DNA from: Cymodocea nodosa
Lineage: Eukaryota; Streptophyta; Magnoliopsida; Alismatales; Cymodoceaceae
Length of the DNA: 64,000 nucleotides
Direction of reading: 5' to 3'
NCBI GenBank assembly: GCA_036874045.1
Contig: CM072345.1
Coordinates: 12,882,501 to 12,946,500 of the forward strand
The notes under the pieces are model-generated. The model saw nothing but the letters and a program-made list of their open reading frames with translations, had not been told where the DNA came from and did not search any database. Positions 51,731-64,000 of this stretch are shown piece by piece. Position 1 is the first letter of the stretch. Every line of letters begins with the position of its first letter. Position numbers and translations under genes: made by a program.

Positions 51731-54700
51731 ATGTTCGGAATCTTCGCTACCCATCGCCTCCCGATTCCTCGCTTCACCTCCGCTTCCCACCTTCTCGCCG
51801 CCTCCCCCTCGTCAAACCTTACCCCGATCCTCGTCCCACCTTCCACTTCCAGGTTTCTCTCTCTCTCTCTCTGGTTCACTTGCTCTCTACCATTATCGTC
51901 GCGGAGAATTCCAGTTCGACATAGAAATTCTACTCTGTGTTGGAAGTTACAGGTGGCGAGTGATGGCGTTGTCTGCTGGGATGGGCACCGCAAACCCAAT
52001 CGAATCCACAGGTTCGATGGTGCTAAAGCCACCTCCTCACCCCACGTACGATCTCCGGAGCGTCATCAAGCTTGCCTTGGAAGAAGATGCTGGAGATAAA
52101 GGTCCAAGTTCTGCTCCTTGTCAGTTCGCTATTTTTCTCTTCTGCTTTATATTAGTAGAGGCCCGTTTTTTTACTGGATAAATGGATGATTGCCGGCTGC
52201 GTTCAATTGGACAGATTTCTGTTATCAAGTTTAAAAAGAAATAGAAACGTAATTACTTTGGAAAAGTGTGGAACTGTAGATCTTCTTACTTGGTAATGTA
52301 GCAAGTTGTATTCTGAAATTCCAAACTCAACTTCACGCGGAATAAAAGGAGGAAATATTCAGATAGCGATGTTGTATCTTGAACTTTATTTTTTGCAATA
52401 TATCGAACCAATTAGTTTTTATGCGGCTTATCTTCATTCCTTTATTGCAAAAAGAAATGGCAAGAGAAAATCGTCTCCTAATCTCAAAAGGCGTTGTTTG
52501 TTTCTTCTTAATTTACACGCATACCCATCTATAGCACATTGTAGATGGTGTAAAGTGGCATGTGGAGTTGTATTCCTTTTGTCGAACATTTTTTCTCACT
52601 TGTAGTGTACATTGCCATTCTTTTGTATAAAACTAATGAAATGCAATACAAGCCATAGCATGCTGTGAGTAGCAGAAGCACTAGAGAAGACAGTGGAAGA
52701 AACACGAACTTGCAGGCTCAATTCTCCTCTCTTAAGAGAGAGCATGAGTTCTGCATATAGGGATATATTTATACTGAAAGGTGGTTGCAATGTTTAAAAG
52801 ACAACCGTTGTATCATAAGACAGATGGCAGATCCAATGGTGATGATAGCATAACCGAGAACCATGTCTAACAACCAAAACAAAACGGGAAGATACATCAC
52901 AACTGTAGAATGTATAATCTGACACCCCTTCCTCCCAATTCAACCATCAGACAGAGGTTGAGTTCTGATTGAAGTTGCAGAATGTGTTTGGATAGAGATG
53001 CTTAGTGCAAATGTTAGCTATCTGCTCTTTTGATTTGGCACATGCCTTTGTCACCTTAGGTGTTGTCTCTCACATCAACACTTGATCATCATAGTGAAGA
53101 GACGGTATTTTCTTTTTTTTTCAGTGATTTTTATAGTCTAAGTGTAAGCTACTTCTCATCCTTTAACTACCCTTCTCATCCTTTTGTATTTTAATTTTCT
53201 TAATCTTCGACAATAAAATAATCAATCAATATCTTATTCCTACTATGTGGGGTCTGACATATAATTTCTTTCTCTCCATTTATTTCTACTTACAACCAAA
53301 TATTTCATTAAATTATATACTTTTATTTTTTTTTTACAATTTTTAACCAACTTTTGGTCTTCATCTATCCTTTAACTTCACTTGCAAATAATTTTTGATC
53401 TTCATCCACACAAGCCCCGCATAGATTGTGAGGCACCAACTCCTGGTTATCTAATCTTTTGTTGGAGATGGGAAGTTTCTGGAGTTATGGGGTACATGCT
53501 TATTTGAGGAGTTCAACCAGGCTAGGTGACCCAGACCATTGAACCAAGTATGCTGTGATTTAGGCGATGCAGACCTGGTGAGGTTGGCTGGTCCAACTAA
53601 CCATCCCGCATTAGTATGCTTTCCTCATGAAACCTAATTACAATGATTTGAATCTTATTTCTATAACTAAGGTGATGTCATCTGAAATTAATTATAGAAA
53701 TTTGAAAATAAACATCTGTCTTTAACAATATGATCTTATTTCTGCAACACAGGGGATGTCACATCTATTGCCACCATTCCAGTAGAAACAGAAGCAGAAG
53801 CATATTTCTTAGCGAAGGAAGATGGTGCCATTGCTGGTATTGCTCTTGCTGAGATGGTATTTAAGGAAGTTGATCCTTTGTTAAAGGTACAAAATTTCAT
53901 TTTGTTAATAATTGGTGTCAAATAAGTTGTCTATGGATGCTGATATTATTTGCATAGGTTGAATGGACAGTGAAGGATGGAAACATTATACATAGAGGAA
54001 TGCAGTTCGGCAAAGTATATGGTAAAAATATTGGTCTATTGGTGAATTCATTTTTTGCGAAGAATAATTTCAGACTTTCACTTTTCTTTTCCATTCTAAT
54101 GATATCATCAGGTTGTGCACATAGTATCATTGTAGCAGAAAGGGTCGTGCTTAATTTTATGCAAAGAATGAGTGGTATTGCTACACTAACTAAGGTTTGG
54201 GATTCATGTTTTTGATGCTTGCATGTGTTTCATAGCATGAATGTGGGATTGACGGTATTGCATATTGTAATCTGCAGAGAATTACTTCTGACAATTCACT
54301 AGCTATAAGTTTGTAAGATTGTTTACTATTTCAAATCTTGGTATATTTTTATATAATCTTTATTGAAATCATGTAAGTTAATAATTTTTGATAATTGGGA
54401 ATTCAATTTTTTGGAATTCATCCATGATGCTTGTTATCGATCAAAGGAGCATGCTCCATAATTTCTCAAAAAAAACATGTTTTAGAAAATGCTGTGTCAT
54501 TTGCTTCATGTATTGCAGCAAGTTCTTTTGCTGTTTATCTTTGCTGCCTTTCTTGCCCGTGGAGTTCATCAATACACTTTTGGATGAATGATAAGTTTTA
54601 TGATCTATCAACTCTCTAAGAAAAACTCATGAAGCTGCATAAAGAAATCCATAATTGACATGCAAAGGTGTTCACTGTCCAACCATGTTTTACTGTATGC

Positions 54701-57700
54701 AGGCCATGGCTGAAGCTGCCCATCCTGCTTACATCTTGGAGACAAGGAAAACTGTTCCAGGTCTACGATTGGTCGATAAGTGGGCGGTGCTTATAATTTC
54801 CCACACTTATGATTTAACTTCCATATCATTTATAAGAACTATGGCTGACCCTATATAGTGAAATTATGGCATATATTATTGTTTGTTATATCATTTATAA
54901 GCACTATAGGCCAATTCCTTTATATCATCTTGATGTCAGGTATTAATTGGCGGAGGGAAAAACCATAGGATGGGTCTGTTTGACATGGTGATGATAAAAG
55001 ATAACCACATTTCTGTGGCTGGTAGTGTCACAAACGCCATCAGATTAGTTGATCTATCTTTGAAGCAGAGAAATCTTAAAATGGAAGTTGAGGTACTATA
55101 CTTTTTCATTTTGAGGTAATTTACTTCATGAACCATCTTCTTGCTTGATATTACATGCTAAATAGTATAAAATTCCCTGCCAGGTGGTATCACTTGGTCA
55201 CACAAAAGATTTACAATTTGTCTCACAATAGAAAGTTAAAACTTAGCAAACTGACCATTAATTTAGTTTATTATTTGTACTGTGTGTAGAGCCCTACATG
55301 GCCAGATGGTGCATTCTGAATTCCATGGACTAGGAGTCATCTTCCACTTGTTTGCAATCTCTACATGAATGATATTAGAGTACCTGGAAAAGTGCAAAAT
55401 ATTCTCCTGTTTTTTTATACTCTTCCATCTCTCACTAGTTTTGATGTCCATATTATTAAATGCATAGGAATGTCTTAGTTTTTTCTTGTTTCTCTTCTCT
55501 CATTTTCAATCTTGTGGTTTTCACTCTCTTTAGAATAAAATAGAAAATACTTATCTTTTGTTCTATGAGTAATCTCTGTACAAGAGAAAAGTAAACTCAT
55601 ATCCTTATGCATTGCAATGTTGTATCCTCATTACCAGCTCAAGCACACTATTTTTACTGACTTTCTAGGATATTTATTCATTCAGGTGGAGACTAGGACA
55701 TTGGAAGAAGTGAGAGAAGTAATTGACTATGCATCTAAAAACAACACTTCATTGACACGGATAATGTTGGATAATATGGTTGTTCCCCTTCCAAACGGTG
55801 ACGTGGATGTCTCAATGCTCAAGGATGCAATTGAGATAATAAATGGACAATTTGAGACAGAGGTACTTCAAAATGATCATCTTCTTTTTTCTGCAAAGAC
55901 CATATGCTTATATGATTTGAGTAATAGCATCTGATTTCCTGTACAACAGAATAGGCCTATGTTCTTTACAACCATGCATTTCATATCAAGCCATCAGTGT
56001 TTGCCATTAAGTCATTCTTCTTATTTATTAACAGTTTTTACTAAGTGAACTTCTTTCTAGTCAGTGGTCACCTTTTCTTGATTCTGCAACACTTGTTTTG
56101 TTCATTAGTGCAACAGCTGAATAGCTTTTCATCAATGTGTTCTTGTTCTTTTAAGTTTTGCTAAGTGAATGTTTTGTCTAATTGTTGGTCACCTTTCCTT
56201 GAAGCTGCAATACTCTTGTTCCGTTCATCAGAAGAATGGGCTTATAATGTTTGTATTTGACTATTTACTGCTATTTCAAAGTTTTGACACACAAATCCTT
56301 TAACAGGCATCTGGAAATGTGACCCTTCAAACTGTGAAAAAAATTGGTGTAACTGGTGTGACCTACATTTCAAGGTAATTGCAACCCTTACATGAACTCT
56401 TTTTTTTTAATTGATAGGAAAGCCTTTATTTATACTTGCTTTTAGTGAAAAAAGGATAATAATCCTATTGCACAATGCTCCTACTAATATGTGATCAAAG
56501 AAGGGTCCATTGTAAGAAGCCTTATCTCCACAAATGAAGAGGCTTTTTCTTATAATTCAAATTTTTGTTCTCTAGGTCACAAATGCTTTTCCTCACTAAA
56601 TAAAGCATAAAACGTTTATATTGTAGGATGTCCACTATTTTCTGAATTTTAGCTGCCCATGCTACATTGTTCAAATGGTGATTCCATCCACACATAAAAG
56701 TTAGTATTTAGTAGCTGTTTCAACCCGTCCATGCATGTTTGTGTGTTAGGGTTTATCTCTGGTGTCATGTGTCCAGACATTGAATCCAAGTCACTGTATC
56801 TCCAATGCAAGTGGAAGCACTGATGGAAAGAACTATGTGTAGAGCTCAAATGCCAAGTAGGAGGCTCTTCGAGAAGCTTGGAGCATGACACATAAGGTGT
56901 AGAACTAAACAAGTGGCATGCTACATAAGTCTTTCGAGCTATGCTACTTAAGAAAATGCGTCATAGGATTTCATTGTTGCAAAAGATGTGGCAAGCATTA
57001 CAGATTGATCGGGAGAACATTGTAGACATGTCAGGTAGGTCTGTTTCTGCTCCATTAACAGCGTAGCAGGTCTACCATAAGTCAGGCAGACATTGCACAA
57101 AAGGTGCATACTGTCTCAGGTTAGGGAGTCTCCACCAAGTTTTTTGTCCTGCAGAAGACATTGTAGACCAAAGCAAATCCAGCAATATGCCTGTTCTACT
57201 AAACATTACAGTTAATGTCAATGAAGGTTGGTGGTTGCTGCATTTATATGTGTGAGTGTGAGTGTGAGTGTTCCAAATTAGTCAAGAGACATTCTTCTTT
57301 TTTTAGGTGTAAAAAAGCCTACGCACTCAAGCATAATTTGTGTTGTAGGGGCACCATCACATCGTCATTTGGTGGATGCAAGAACAAGCGTGATTGCTTG
57401 TAAGTTCTGAGTTGCCATTCTATTTGTGCATAATAGAATATTAAATCATCTCGTAGTCTTCTTTTGTGTTGACTTTCCCTCCGGTGATGAAAATATCGGT
57501 AGGATGTGTTAAATTGTCAAGAAAAGTGTTGAAACTGTACATAATCCTGCAACTGGTGTAAAAAAAAATTGACATCGGATGTTCAGTAGATGGCATTTAC
57601 CATTTTCGGTTAGGAAATGCAAGAACATGGGCTGTTCTAGTTACACTTCAAAGTTGAAATGAACTATTAATTGTTTCTTCTTTAGTGATGCTAATTTAAA

Positions 57701-58655
57701 TGTTTAAGTGAAACAAATTCACTTCAAATGTCTGTTGAGCATTTTCTTCCTAAATGATCGATTTTATCACTATTGGAGAGCATGTTAACAATTACGTATA
57801 ATCTGACATTGTTGCAAGAGTATCGTATATGAAACAAAAGTAGAAATAAAGGTGTGCTTTATATCCCATCTGCAATGTTGGATTGTTGGTGGATGGGCTA
57901 AATAAAACCTGAAGTGTGCATCATAGGTGCTATCCTATTTGTTCTCTCTCCATGCGCACACGCACACACATGCACATGCCCATAAGCAAAGAAAAATCTA
58001 TTTTTTGAAAAATGGGACTTTGTTAGAGAACCATTGGAATTGGATTTAGGCAGTCATCTTCAAGGCTAGGTCAAGGAACAATGAGAATATTTGCATAAAC
58101 AAAAATGTCGACAATTGAAATATTAAGGATATAAAATGACCATCGATCTAGATGGAGTGTTGGAAATGATGGGCAGCTAAGTATGAGCCTCATTATTTCT
58201 CTTCATAGAGGGTAGGCCTATTTGAAGCAATTGAGGCAAAGAGTAGACAGACTTATTGAATCCTGATTTTTTTTAAATTATTCTTCAAAATATCATTAGC
58301 AACTTGATTTCAACATACCATTACCATTAGAAAAATCAGCATACCAACAGAAAGTTGTTTTACTAATTAGTAGACTACAACTAGCAGTTGTAACGGTTTT
58401 ATATATTTTACCTAGATTTATTGTTTCTTGATTAACAGTGTAAATATAATACCCAAAATTGCAGATGAAATTCTTTTCCATGATCCCCTCATTTCTTGTA
58501 CAGCATTCTAACGCAACATTTTTTAGCACTCGATTGAAACTTTTGGTGATTTTTGCAGCGGAGCTTTGACTCATTCTGTCAAGGCGCTTGATATCTCACT
58601 CAAAATAGATACAGAACTTGCCCTTAAAGTTGGACGGCGCACAAATCGAGCCTAG
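51731..58655 (+). CDS. QPT: Quinolinate phosphoribosyltransferase (NAD biosynthesis), 10 exons
   Basis: QPT converts quinolinate and PRPP to nicotinate mononucleotide, CO2 and pyrophosphate, the last committed step of de novo NAD synthesis in plastids. Exons: 51731-51852, 51953-52101, 53753-53886, 53958-54021, 54112-54194, 54703-54786, 54940-55092, 55686-55862, 56307-56374, 58559-58655. They join to 376 residues (Arabidopsis about 348). The first ~45 residues are rich in Ser, Pro and Arg, as in a transit peptide. The catalytic core follows: [10 protein letters not shown] (197-206), [12 protein letters not shown] (216-227), MIKDNH (230-235), TRIMLDNMV and [19 protein letters not shown]. The ATG at 51963 (MALSAGMG) is an alternative, cytosolic-looking start inside exon 2. 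The upstream ATG was chosen because it keeps frame across the first intron and supplies the plastid signal. The chain is intact. Confidence 0.97.
53085..53200 (+). repeat. Second copy of the ATG5-intron repeat, in QPT intron 2
   Basis: The segment GTGAAGAGACGGT, then TTTTCAGTGATTTTTATAG, then TTCTCATCCTTTAAC parallels 2590-2690 in ATG5 intron 4 in the same order. The neighbouring TTTGTCACCTTAGG also resembles that repeat's edge. It marks two dispersed copies of one family in this window. Confidence 0.55.
56375..58558. other. Long QPT intron 9
   Basis: This 2.2-kb intron precedes the last QPT exon. It contains a T-run followed by an AT-rich tract near 56400 that resembles a LINE 3' end read backwards, a TGTGAGTGTGAGTG microsatellite near 57245 and a CACACGCACACACA run near 57955. 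No recognisable coding relic was seen. Confidence 0.45.
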
Positions 58656-59653
58656 TGGCATCATGGCATGACCATGATTTTCAAGGCAAGCGTGGCATAG
58701 ATCATGTTACAGATTACAAATGCAGCTATTCACCACACACAAGTTTATTTTGTATCAGACTGTTCTGCTGACCCGTTTTCGTATCTTGTGATTCTTCTGA
58801 AACCTGCCGGTGTTCTCCTTTGTGACGTATTCCCCATTTGAGGAGAGAGATTGATATGCTTGCTCAACGTCATGGAAGGGCTGTGGATGTTGAATTTGGC
58901 TCTTGCAACCATGTCTTAGAGACAGACCGTCTATATCCTCATATGTAACTACATTATTATTGGTGGTTAATTATCATACATTTATGCCGCATAAAACTGT
59001 GGGTGTAGGTGTAAAATACCCTGCTCTCTGTGTCTGGATCCTGTACACTGCAATAGAAAGCTTTCGTTGTCGAATAATATGTTTCGTTTGCTAATTCTCA
59101 ACTGTCAGATTTTGGTCTCAATTAATATTTTAATCTTATAAATTTACTATTTAAATAATTAAATTTTATTTTTAAAGTAAAAATATTAAGTGTGATTGCA
59201 AATGATGGTACCTTTTCCAAAAGTTGTCACTCCAATCTAACACTCTTGTACCTGCCATTGTACTCTGGCGATGAATTATCTTCTTATCATTTGATTCAAC
59301 GGCGTAAGAAAAAAACTGACACTCCTTATTGTTGATTTCTATTTTTTTTTTTTCTGGTAAACTTTTTTTTATATTGATCATTGACATAAAAAATTCAATT
59401 ACAAGTAGAGATTAAATATCTCGATGGTAAAAGTTATTTATTACTGTTAAGATACAGGTGTAATTTTTTTCCAGTAATCTTAACGGAGGGTCTCTTGGAC
59501 CCCACTCCTATGGCTAACGGCTATATTCTCCGTTCAAATAAAGCTCACGATTGCCACCCACCCCCCCCCCCCCCTCCGGTCGGTCCCCAAACCAAATCCG
59601 GCACAAAACCCAAACCTCGATCTCCTTTTCCAACACAAATCCTGTCCAAAACG
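58656..59653. other. Spacer between QPT and the small basic protein gene
   Basis: QPT 3' UTR and flank come first, then an AT-rich stretch to about 59470. A C run near 59560-59575 lies in the leader of the next gene. An upstream in-frame ATG at 59510 could extend that protein by 48 residues, with a poly-proline stretch. Confidence 0.5.
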
Positions 59654-60205
59654 ATGGACGCCCGAAGCCCTAAGGTCCAGCGGGTGACGAAGGCCTCGTC
59701 CGACGAGCTCCTGCGCAAATTCGCCGAGTTGGACGACGCGGACACACTTGGCAATTCGTCGTCCCCCATCAAGCTCCAACTCGTCGGAGGCGCGGTTCGC
59801 AGGAAGAAATCGTCTAGAAGAGGACAGACTTCCGTGACGTCCGCTGCCTCTGCTTCCGCCAGGGAGTTCCGCCGTTGCGTCGAGAGCTCGAGCGCAAGGA
59901 GGAAGGTGCTGACGGCGGAGAAGAAGTCCCTTCTTCCGACTTCAAGGAGGAGGACTTCGTCCGTGCCGAGGCGGAGCATTGGAGCTGGTAGAGAGTTGTA
60001 TGCTCTAGGGTTCGTGCTCGAAGCGTTGGAGAAGGTACGATGAAAACATTTATTTAAGAACGACAACGGTTCATGAATGTTGCGCTTTTGGTTGACGGTT
60101 GCTTCCCTTTGTCAGACATGGCGAAAGACGATTGAAGGGGCTTCAAGGATTCTCGTGGAGAGGCACTGCAACTCACACGTTCAGCTCTTGAACGATGTTG
60201 TTTAG
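59654..60205 (+). CDS. Small basic plant protein of unknown function, 2 exons
   Basis: Exons 59654-60034 and 60116-60205 join in phase 0 to 156 residues. The N-terminus reads MDARSPKVQRVTKASSDELL, then RKFAELDDAD. The middle is very basic and Ser/Arg-rich (RRKKSSRRG, RRCVESSSARRKVL, AEKKSLLP). The second exon gives TWRKTIEGASRILVERH and ends LLNDVV. I see no membrane segment, signal peptide or named domain. The leucine-rich N-terminal helix and the basic core suggest a nuclear or protein-binding role, but that is a guess. The start is uncertain because an in-frame ATG at 59510 also exists. A balanced codon pattern, good GT-AG borders and GC-rich coding sequence support a real gene. Confidence 0.65.
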
Positions 60206-61986
60206 CAGGAGAAAGCACCAACCCTTCTTTTCTTCTTCTTCGTTCCATTTTGTTTGCTGATTTTTTGCATTTGTTACGATCGAATAAGAGGCCACGTACT
60301 AATTGGTCTTCTTGTCTTCCCCAATTCTGCTTCTGCAGTGGCAGTGTCTGTAAAATTATGGTTGCCGAACATGGTTGGCTGGGAAGTAGACCTTGCATTA
60401 CGTGTTTTAACTTGTTTGTATTGCAAGGTGAGATATAGCAGCATTTAGGCACCTACTTTTAATTATTGTTGTGATCGATAATATCTTGTCGAATCACTGA
60501 AAAATAAAATTGCAATTCAATTAATGAATGTGGTTTATACATCCTGTCTCTTTTGCTTTTCATGTTAATGTAACGGATGCCTTTGCTTATGAACTCGAGT
60601 CGTTGGGTGCTTGATTCGGACGCATCAGCCTGGTTAGAATGGATTTATTAAAATTTATTCTTCAAACTTAAACATGCTTTAAAGCGACAAATTATTCTTT
60701 TGGGGGGCAAAGTATCATCTTTAGATTCATTTTCTTTTGTTGGATGAATGAAAATCAAATCAAAGTGCATAAGTAAAGAAGATAGATATCCCATAAGTAA
60801 AGGTCATTATCACCTTTTAATGTTAGTAGTATTTTTATGTTTTTCTCCTGTATAAGTACAATCAATTAGATATAAGATCCATTCCTGCTAAACACTCTCT
60901 TATCCCAATCCTTAGCTTGGCATGGTCGTGCCAGGTTTCTCTGGAATTGTACAATCAGCGCATACGTCGTCGCATGCGATTTTAACTTCTTGTTGTTCTT
61001 ATTATATTTTTTTAATTTTGATATCGATGGATGATATTTTTATTTAAATTTGTATCCAATAAGACAAGGAAAATTGAATGTCATCGTCCATGCCGTACGT
61101 ATCACGTCCAAAATCACAACCTCATCTTAATTTTTCAATTACGGAAAACTCCTCGACCACGTAAATTATTAATTCACGCACCCCCGACTTGAGATTATCC
61201 ATCTATCCATCCATCAGATGGAAGCAGGTACGTATGGATAATGATCGATAAAACGCAACCTAAACGATAGTGCTGTCTTCTTCTCAAAAACGATTGATCG
61301 CGTTGTTATTAATGAGAATATATTTATCAGTTACCAGGATGTCAACGCATCGTATGGACGATGTTGCGTTGACGAGCAACGTTTTAATGCATCCAGATTA
61401 TAAACTCGTCGAAATCCGTCTCCACCTCACGAGATCAAATCCTCTATCATCAACGAATGCTCATGCTTCAGCCAACGCAAACTTATCAAATTCAATTTAT
61501 TTCATAGTTAGGGAGTTTGCCTGCATCGGTAAAATTGTATTTTCCTCGGCCGCACAGGTGGTTAAGTCGACGGTAGGGAGAATAATTTCCCGATCGTTGA
61601 TGTTATGGTGGAAAAACAAGGGTACGTATATTAATTACAAGAAAAGAGAGGTTTAAATGAAAATAAAAGTAAATAATATAAAAATGTGAATATAACAACA
61701 GAATTATGAGTATGAGAAATAGAATTTTCAACCTTATGGGTTGTGGTTATTAATAACATAGACGACGACGAACCAGGCCTTTTAAAAGTCAACACGAAGA
61801 TCACGGCACGAAGGCGACCTAACTCTGAAACGCCGGCCACACAAAGCCCCGGTCTCCTTCACTCGCAAGCCTCCTCCAGTTTCACTTTCCCTCCTCCTCC
61901 TCCTCCTCGGCCTCGGCCTCGGCCTCCTCCTCGTCCTCTTCTCCTCGAATTATAGGGTTTCGGGGGGTGGGGGGAGGAAATGAGGG
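60206..61986. other. Spacer upstream of the PP2C gene
   Basis: After the 3' flank of the small protein gene the spacer is AT-rich. A 128-codon open frame at 61270-61656 has no family resemblance and is not called. From about 61870 to 61960 the sequence becomes pyrimidine-rich (CCTCCTCCT and three GGCCTC units), typical of a plant leader directly ahead of the PP2C start. Confidence 0.45.
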
Positions 61987-62302
61987 ATGTTTTCGTGGCT
62001 GAAAAGAATAGTGGCCGTGTGCTTCGCCCCGCTACGGAGGTACTCGCCTATGAGCAAGGATGAGGCCAGGGGACACTTAGTCAGCGACGAGGAGGGAGAC
62101 GACCCGCTGCTGTGGTCGCATGATCTCGGGCGCCATTCCGTGGGCGAGTTCTCTTATGCGGTCTTGCAGGCGAATGAGCTGGTGGAGGACAACAGCCAGG
62201 TGGAGACCGCGCCGAGTTTGACGTTTGCCGGCGTATATGATGGGCATGGAGGACCCGATGTTTCGCGGTACATCGCTAACAACCTCTTCCTCCATCTCAT
62301 GA
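61987..62302 (+). CDS. Protein phosphatase 2C, clade-D-like, first exon only (continues past right edge)
   Basis: PP2C enzymes remove phosphate from Ser and Thr using two metal ions. The exon gives 105 residues: MFSWLKRIVAVCFAPLRRYS (possible membrane-near N-terminus), a short acidic linker, then FSYAVLQANELVEDNSQVE and FAGVYDGHGGPDVSRYIANN. The metal-binding DGHGG is at 85-89. This combination matches plant PP2C.D (clade D) phosphatases, some of which act on plasma-membrane H+-ATPase in auxin-driven growth. The exon ends at a GTGAGTG donor in phase 1. The remaining catalytic exons are not found before base 64000, so the gene is partial here. Confidence 0.9.
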
Positions 62303-64000
62303 GTGAGTGCCCTTGCTTCCCTGCGTTTCTTTAATTGCTCTGCGATGATGCCAATGTTTTAGGTGGTAGTGATACCTGCCTTTCAGTAGTGATTTTACTT
62401 GATCTCGGTGTTTGATGCAATTTCTCTATCTCTTTGGTGCTCTATTGTATTGGAGGTGCTTAAATTTCGAAGTAGCATGTAGGTTGTATTTTTTTCTCAA
62501 TTTGCTTAACAATAACATGGATATAATGGTAAAAGTTTGAGATGGTTTTTTGCGGTTGGCATATATTAGTTCTGTTGAAATTTTGATGTTTCGGTTGTTG
62601 GATGCTTTCCATGAATCGTCGATAAATACTCTTTTGTCTGTTGGGATTCGTTTTGCTGGCGGAACATTATTTAATTATGCGGAAGGTGACACTATGATTG
62701 GTTAACGTGATTTAATTGTTAGTTGACAGATTCATTTTTAACTTTATTTTACCTTTTAGCGGTCAATTTGGATTTTTTTTAAAAAAATTTTAATTGATAT
62801 TACTGTGTCATCTCCTCATGGAGTTGTAGAGTTACGGTAGTCAGTAGGTGGCCACTTTCATTCTGGAGACATATAGAAGCAGGTAATGCCGTAATGATTA
62901 ATTGATTATGACAATTCCTTTTAACTTCTCTGGCAGAAAATCCCAAAAATTTTCCATAGCTGTCACGGTAGACCGGCATGGGCCAGAAATATGGGGCTGT
63001 GGGGACAAGAACAGAATCAGAAATAAAAAAAGGAGAATGATGACAAATGCAGAAAAGTGTTTGAAATTTGTTAAAATAGAAAAATGAAAAATCACTTGCG
63101 TAACTTACAAAAAACTGTAGAAAAACAGATGGTTTTAGACAGTTCTCCATTGCTCACTTGTGGAGATCCTACCTTGAGTTTTGATGCTGCAGGTTAGGCT
63201 AGGAGGCATTCACTTGTTATATCGTAACTGAGAAGAGAGAAGTAGCTTGAAAATTCAAAGCCAGACATGGGTCTTTTGAAATCCTTCAACAATTCCATTT
63301 AAATGTTTCATTCCCGATGTAGCCATGCTTTCAGTCATTTAAGCTAAGCTCCCCGGAAAAACCCGTTGAGTATTTCTTTATTGTCAAGATGTATGTTTTG
63401 TGTGAAAGTGATGCATTCTTAAAATATTCTGCGAGGCTAGAGAAAGAAAATAAAAAATATTTTATTGATAGGAGGTGATTACATATTTATAGATGGATAT
63501 TAGGGTTCTATCTGGTAGGCTATACAATAGGTTTTTCAAAATAAAAGAGGGAAACGATAATGCTTTTCAGAAAAAATAATGATATACCTGTAAAGGTTGA
63601 GGCAAATCTCATTCCTCAATGAAAGGAGTATCATTTACCTTGTTGATTGACAACCTTTTCAAGTCAATGAATACCAACAAAAGTACACTTAGATGATCAT
63701 AACTATAATTCATCAAGACCTAAAGACAAGTTTTGAATAAAGACAACACAACCAAACACCATGAGAATTAAGAAGAATAACCCCATATCAAGACAAAGGC
63801 TTTTTTTAAGAGGTATTTCACTCTCAAGAGGTGTAAAAGACATTTAGAGATACAAAGCAATAAGAATAGCATTAGATCATATGTTTTTGGGAATTTTTTG
63901 TAACATAATTGTGCAAGTGACATTCGGAACATGTTAGGTTTTTCCTTCAAACACACCATTTTGTTAAAATGCATGAAGAAAAATGATTTGATGAAGAACG
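62303..64000. other. First intron of the PP2C gene, with LTR-like stretch near 63.4-63.6 kb
   Basis: No PP2C exon was recognised up to the window end. On the minus strand, about 63560-63430 reads like an LTR promoter region: ACCCTAATATCC, CTATAAATATG, then TATCAATAAAATATTTTT and a CT-rich TCTTTCTCTAGCC. A single copy is seen and no element ends were identified. The rest is AT-rich intron sequence. Confidence 0.4.

Noticed and set aside
61270..61656. 128-codon plus-strand frame
   Set aside because: It has no recognisable domain, AT-rich flanks and no intron or promoter support. It is too weak to call.

Overview
The window is nuclear DNA of a flowering plant. Every recognised gene has plant-type GT-AG introns and strong similarity to angiosperm proteins. 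Several 5' ends are GC-rich (ORRM6-like, DC1, MTP5, PP2C) while introns and spacers are AT-rich, which hints at a non-grass monocot, but this is only an inference. Gene density is moderate, and the long introns are loaded with broken transposable elements.

Layout, left to right: (1) 1-9804, plus: autophagy protein ATG5, eight exons, with the window opening on base 2 of the inferred start codon. (2) 11536-14106, plus: a plastid-targeted single-RRM protein like ORRM6. (3) 14640-16330, minus: a REVEILLE-type single-MYB clock transcription factor with an inferred leader intron and a promoter carrying a G-box and an evening element near 17.4-17.8 kb. (4) 17.5-21.5 kb: intergenic, with diverged tandem duplications and an LTR-like stretch. 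(5) 21495-28587, plus: UTP-glucose-1-phosphate uridylyltransferase, 20 exons. (6) 30728-31906, plus: a single-exon DC1 zinc-finger protein with four 54-bp internal repeats. (7) 33578-50835, minus: a cation diffusion facilitator like MTP5, ten exons over 17 kb. Its introns hold a deleted copia element, two LINE remnants, an RNase H relic, a hAT-like MITE and a long foldback. (8) 51731-58655, plus: quinolinate phosphoribosyltransferase, ten exons, head-to-head with MTP5. (9) 59654-60205, plus: a small basic plant protein of unknown function. (10) 61987-62302 and beyond, plus: first exon of a clade-D-like PP2C phosphatase that runs off the right edge.

The genes do not form a pathway or cluster. 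They are ordinary, mostly housekeeping plant genes (autophagy, organelle RNA processing, clock output, UDP-glucose supply, Golgi zinc transport, NAD synthesis, dephosphorylation). For all genes except the truncated PP2C the exon chains were joined by hand. Every junction keeps the reading frame, which is strong internal support. I found no convincing undescribed system. The most informative non-genic signals are the nested hAT-in-LINE insertion with a perfect 8-bp target duplication, the copia element with a 5-bp target duplication and a paralogous unoccupied site nearby, the ~415-bp foldback in an MTP5 intron, a U2 snRNA 5' fragment in an ATG5 intron, and the loss of a zinc-site aspartate in MTP5.
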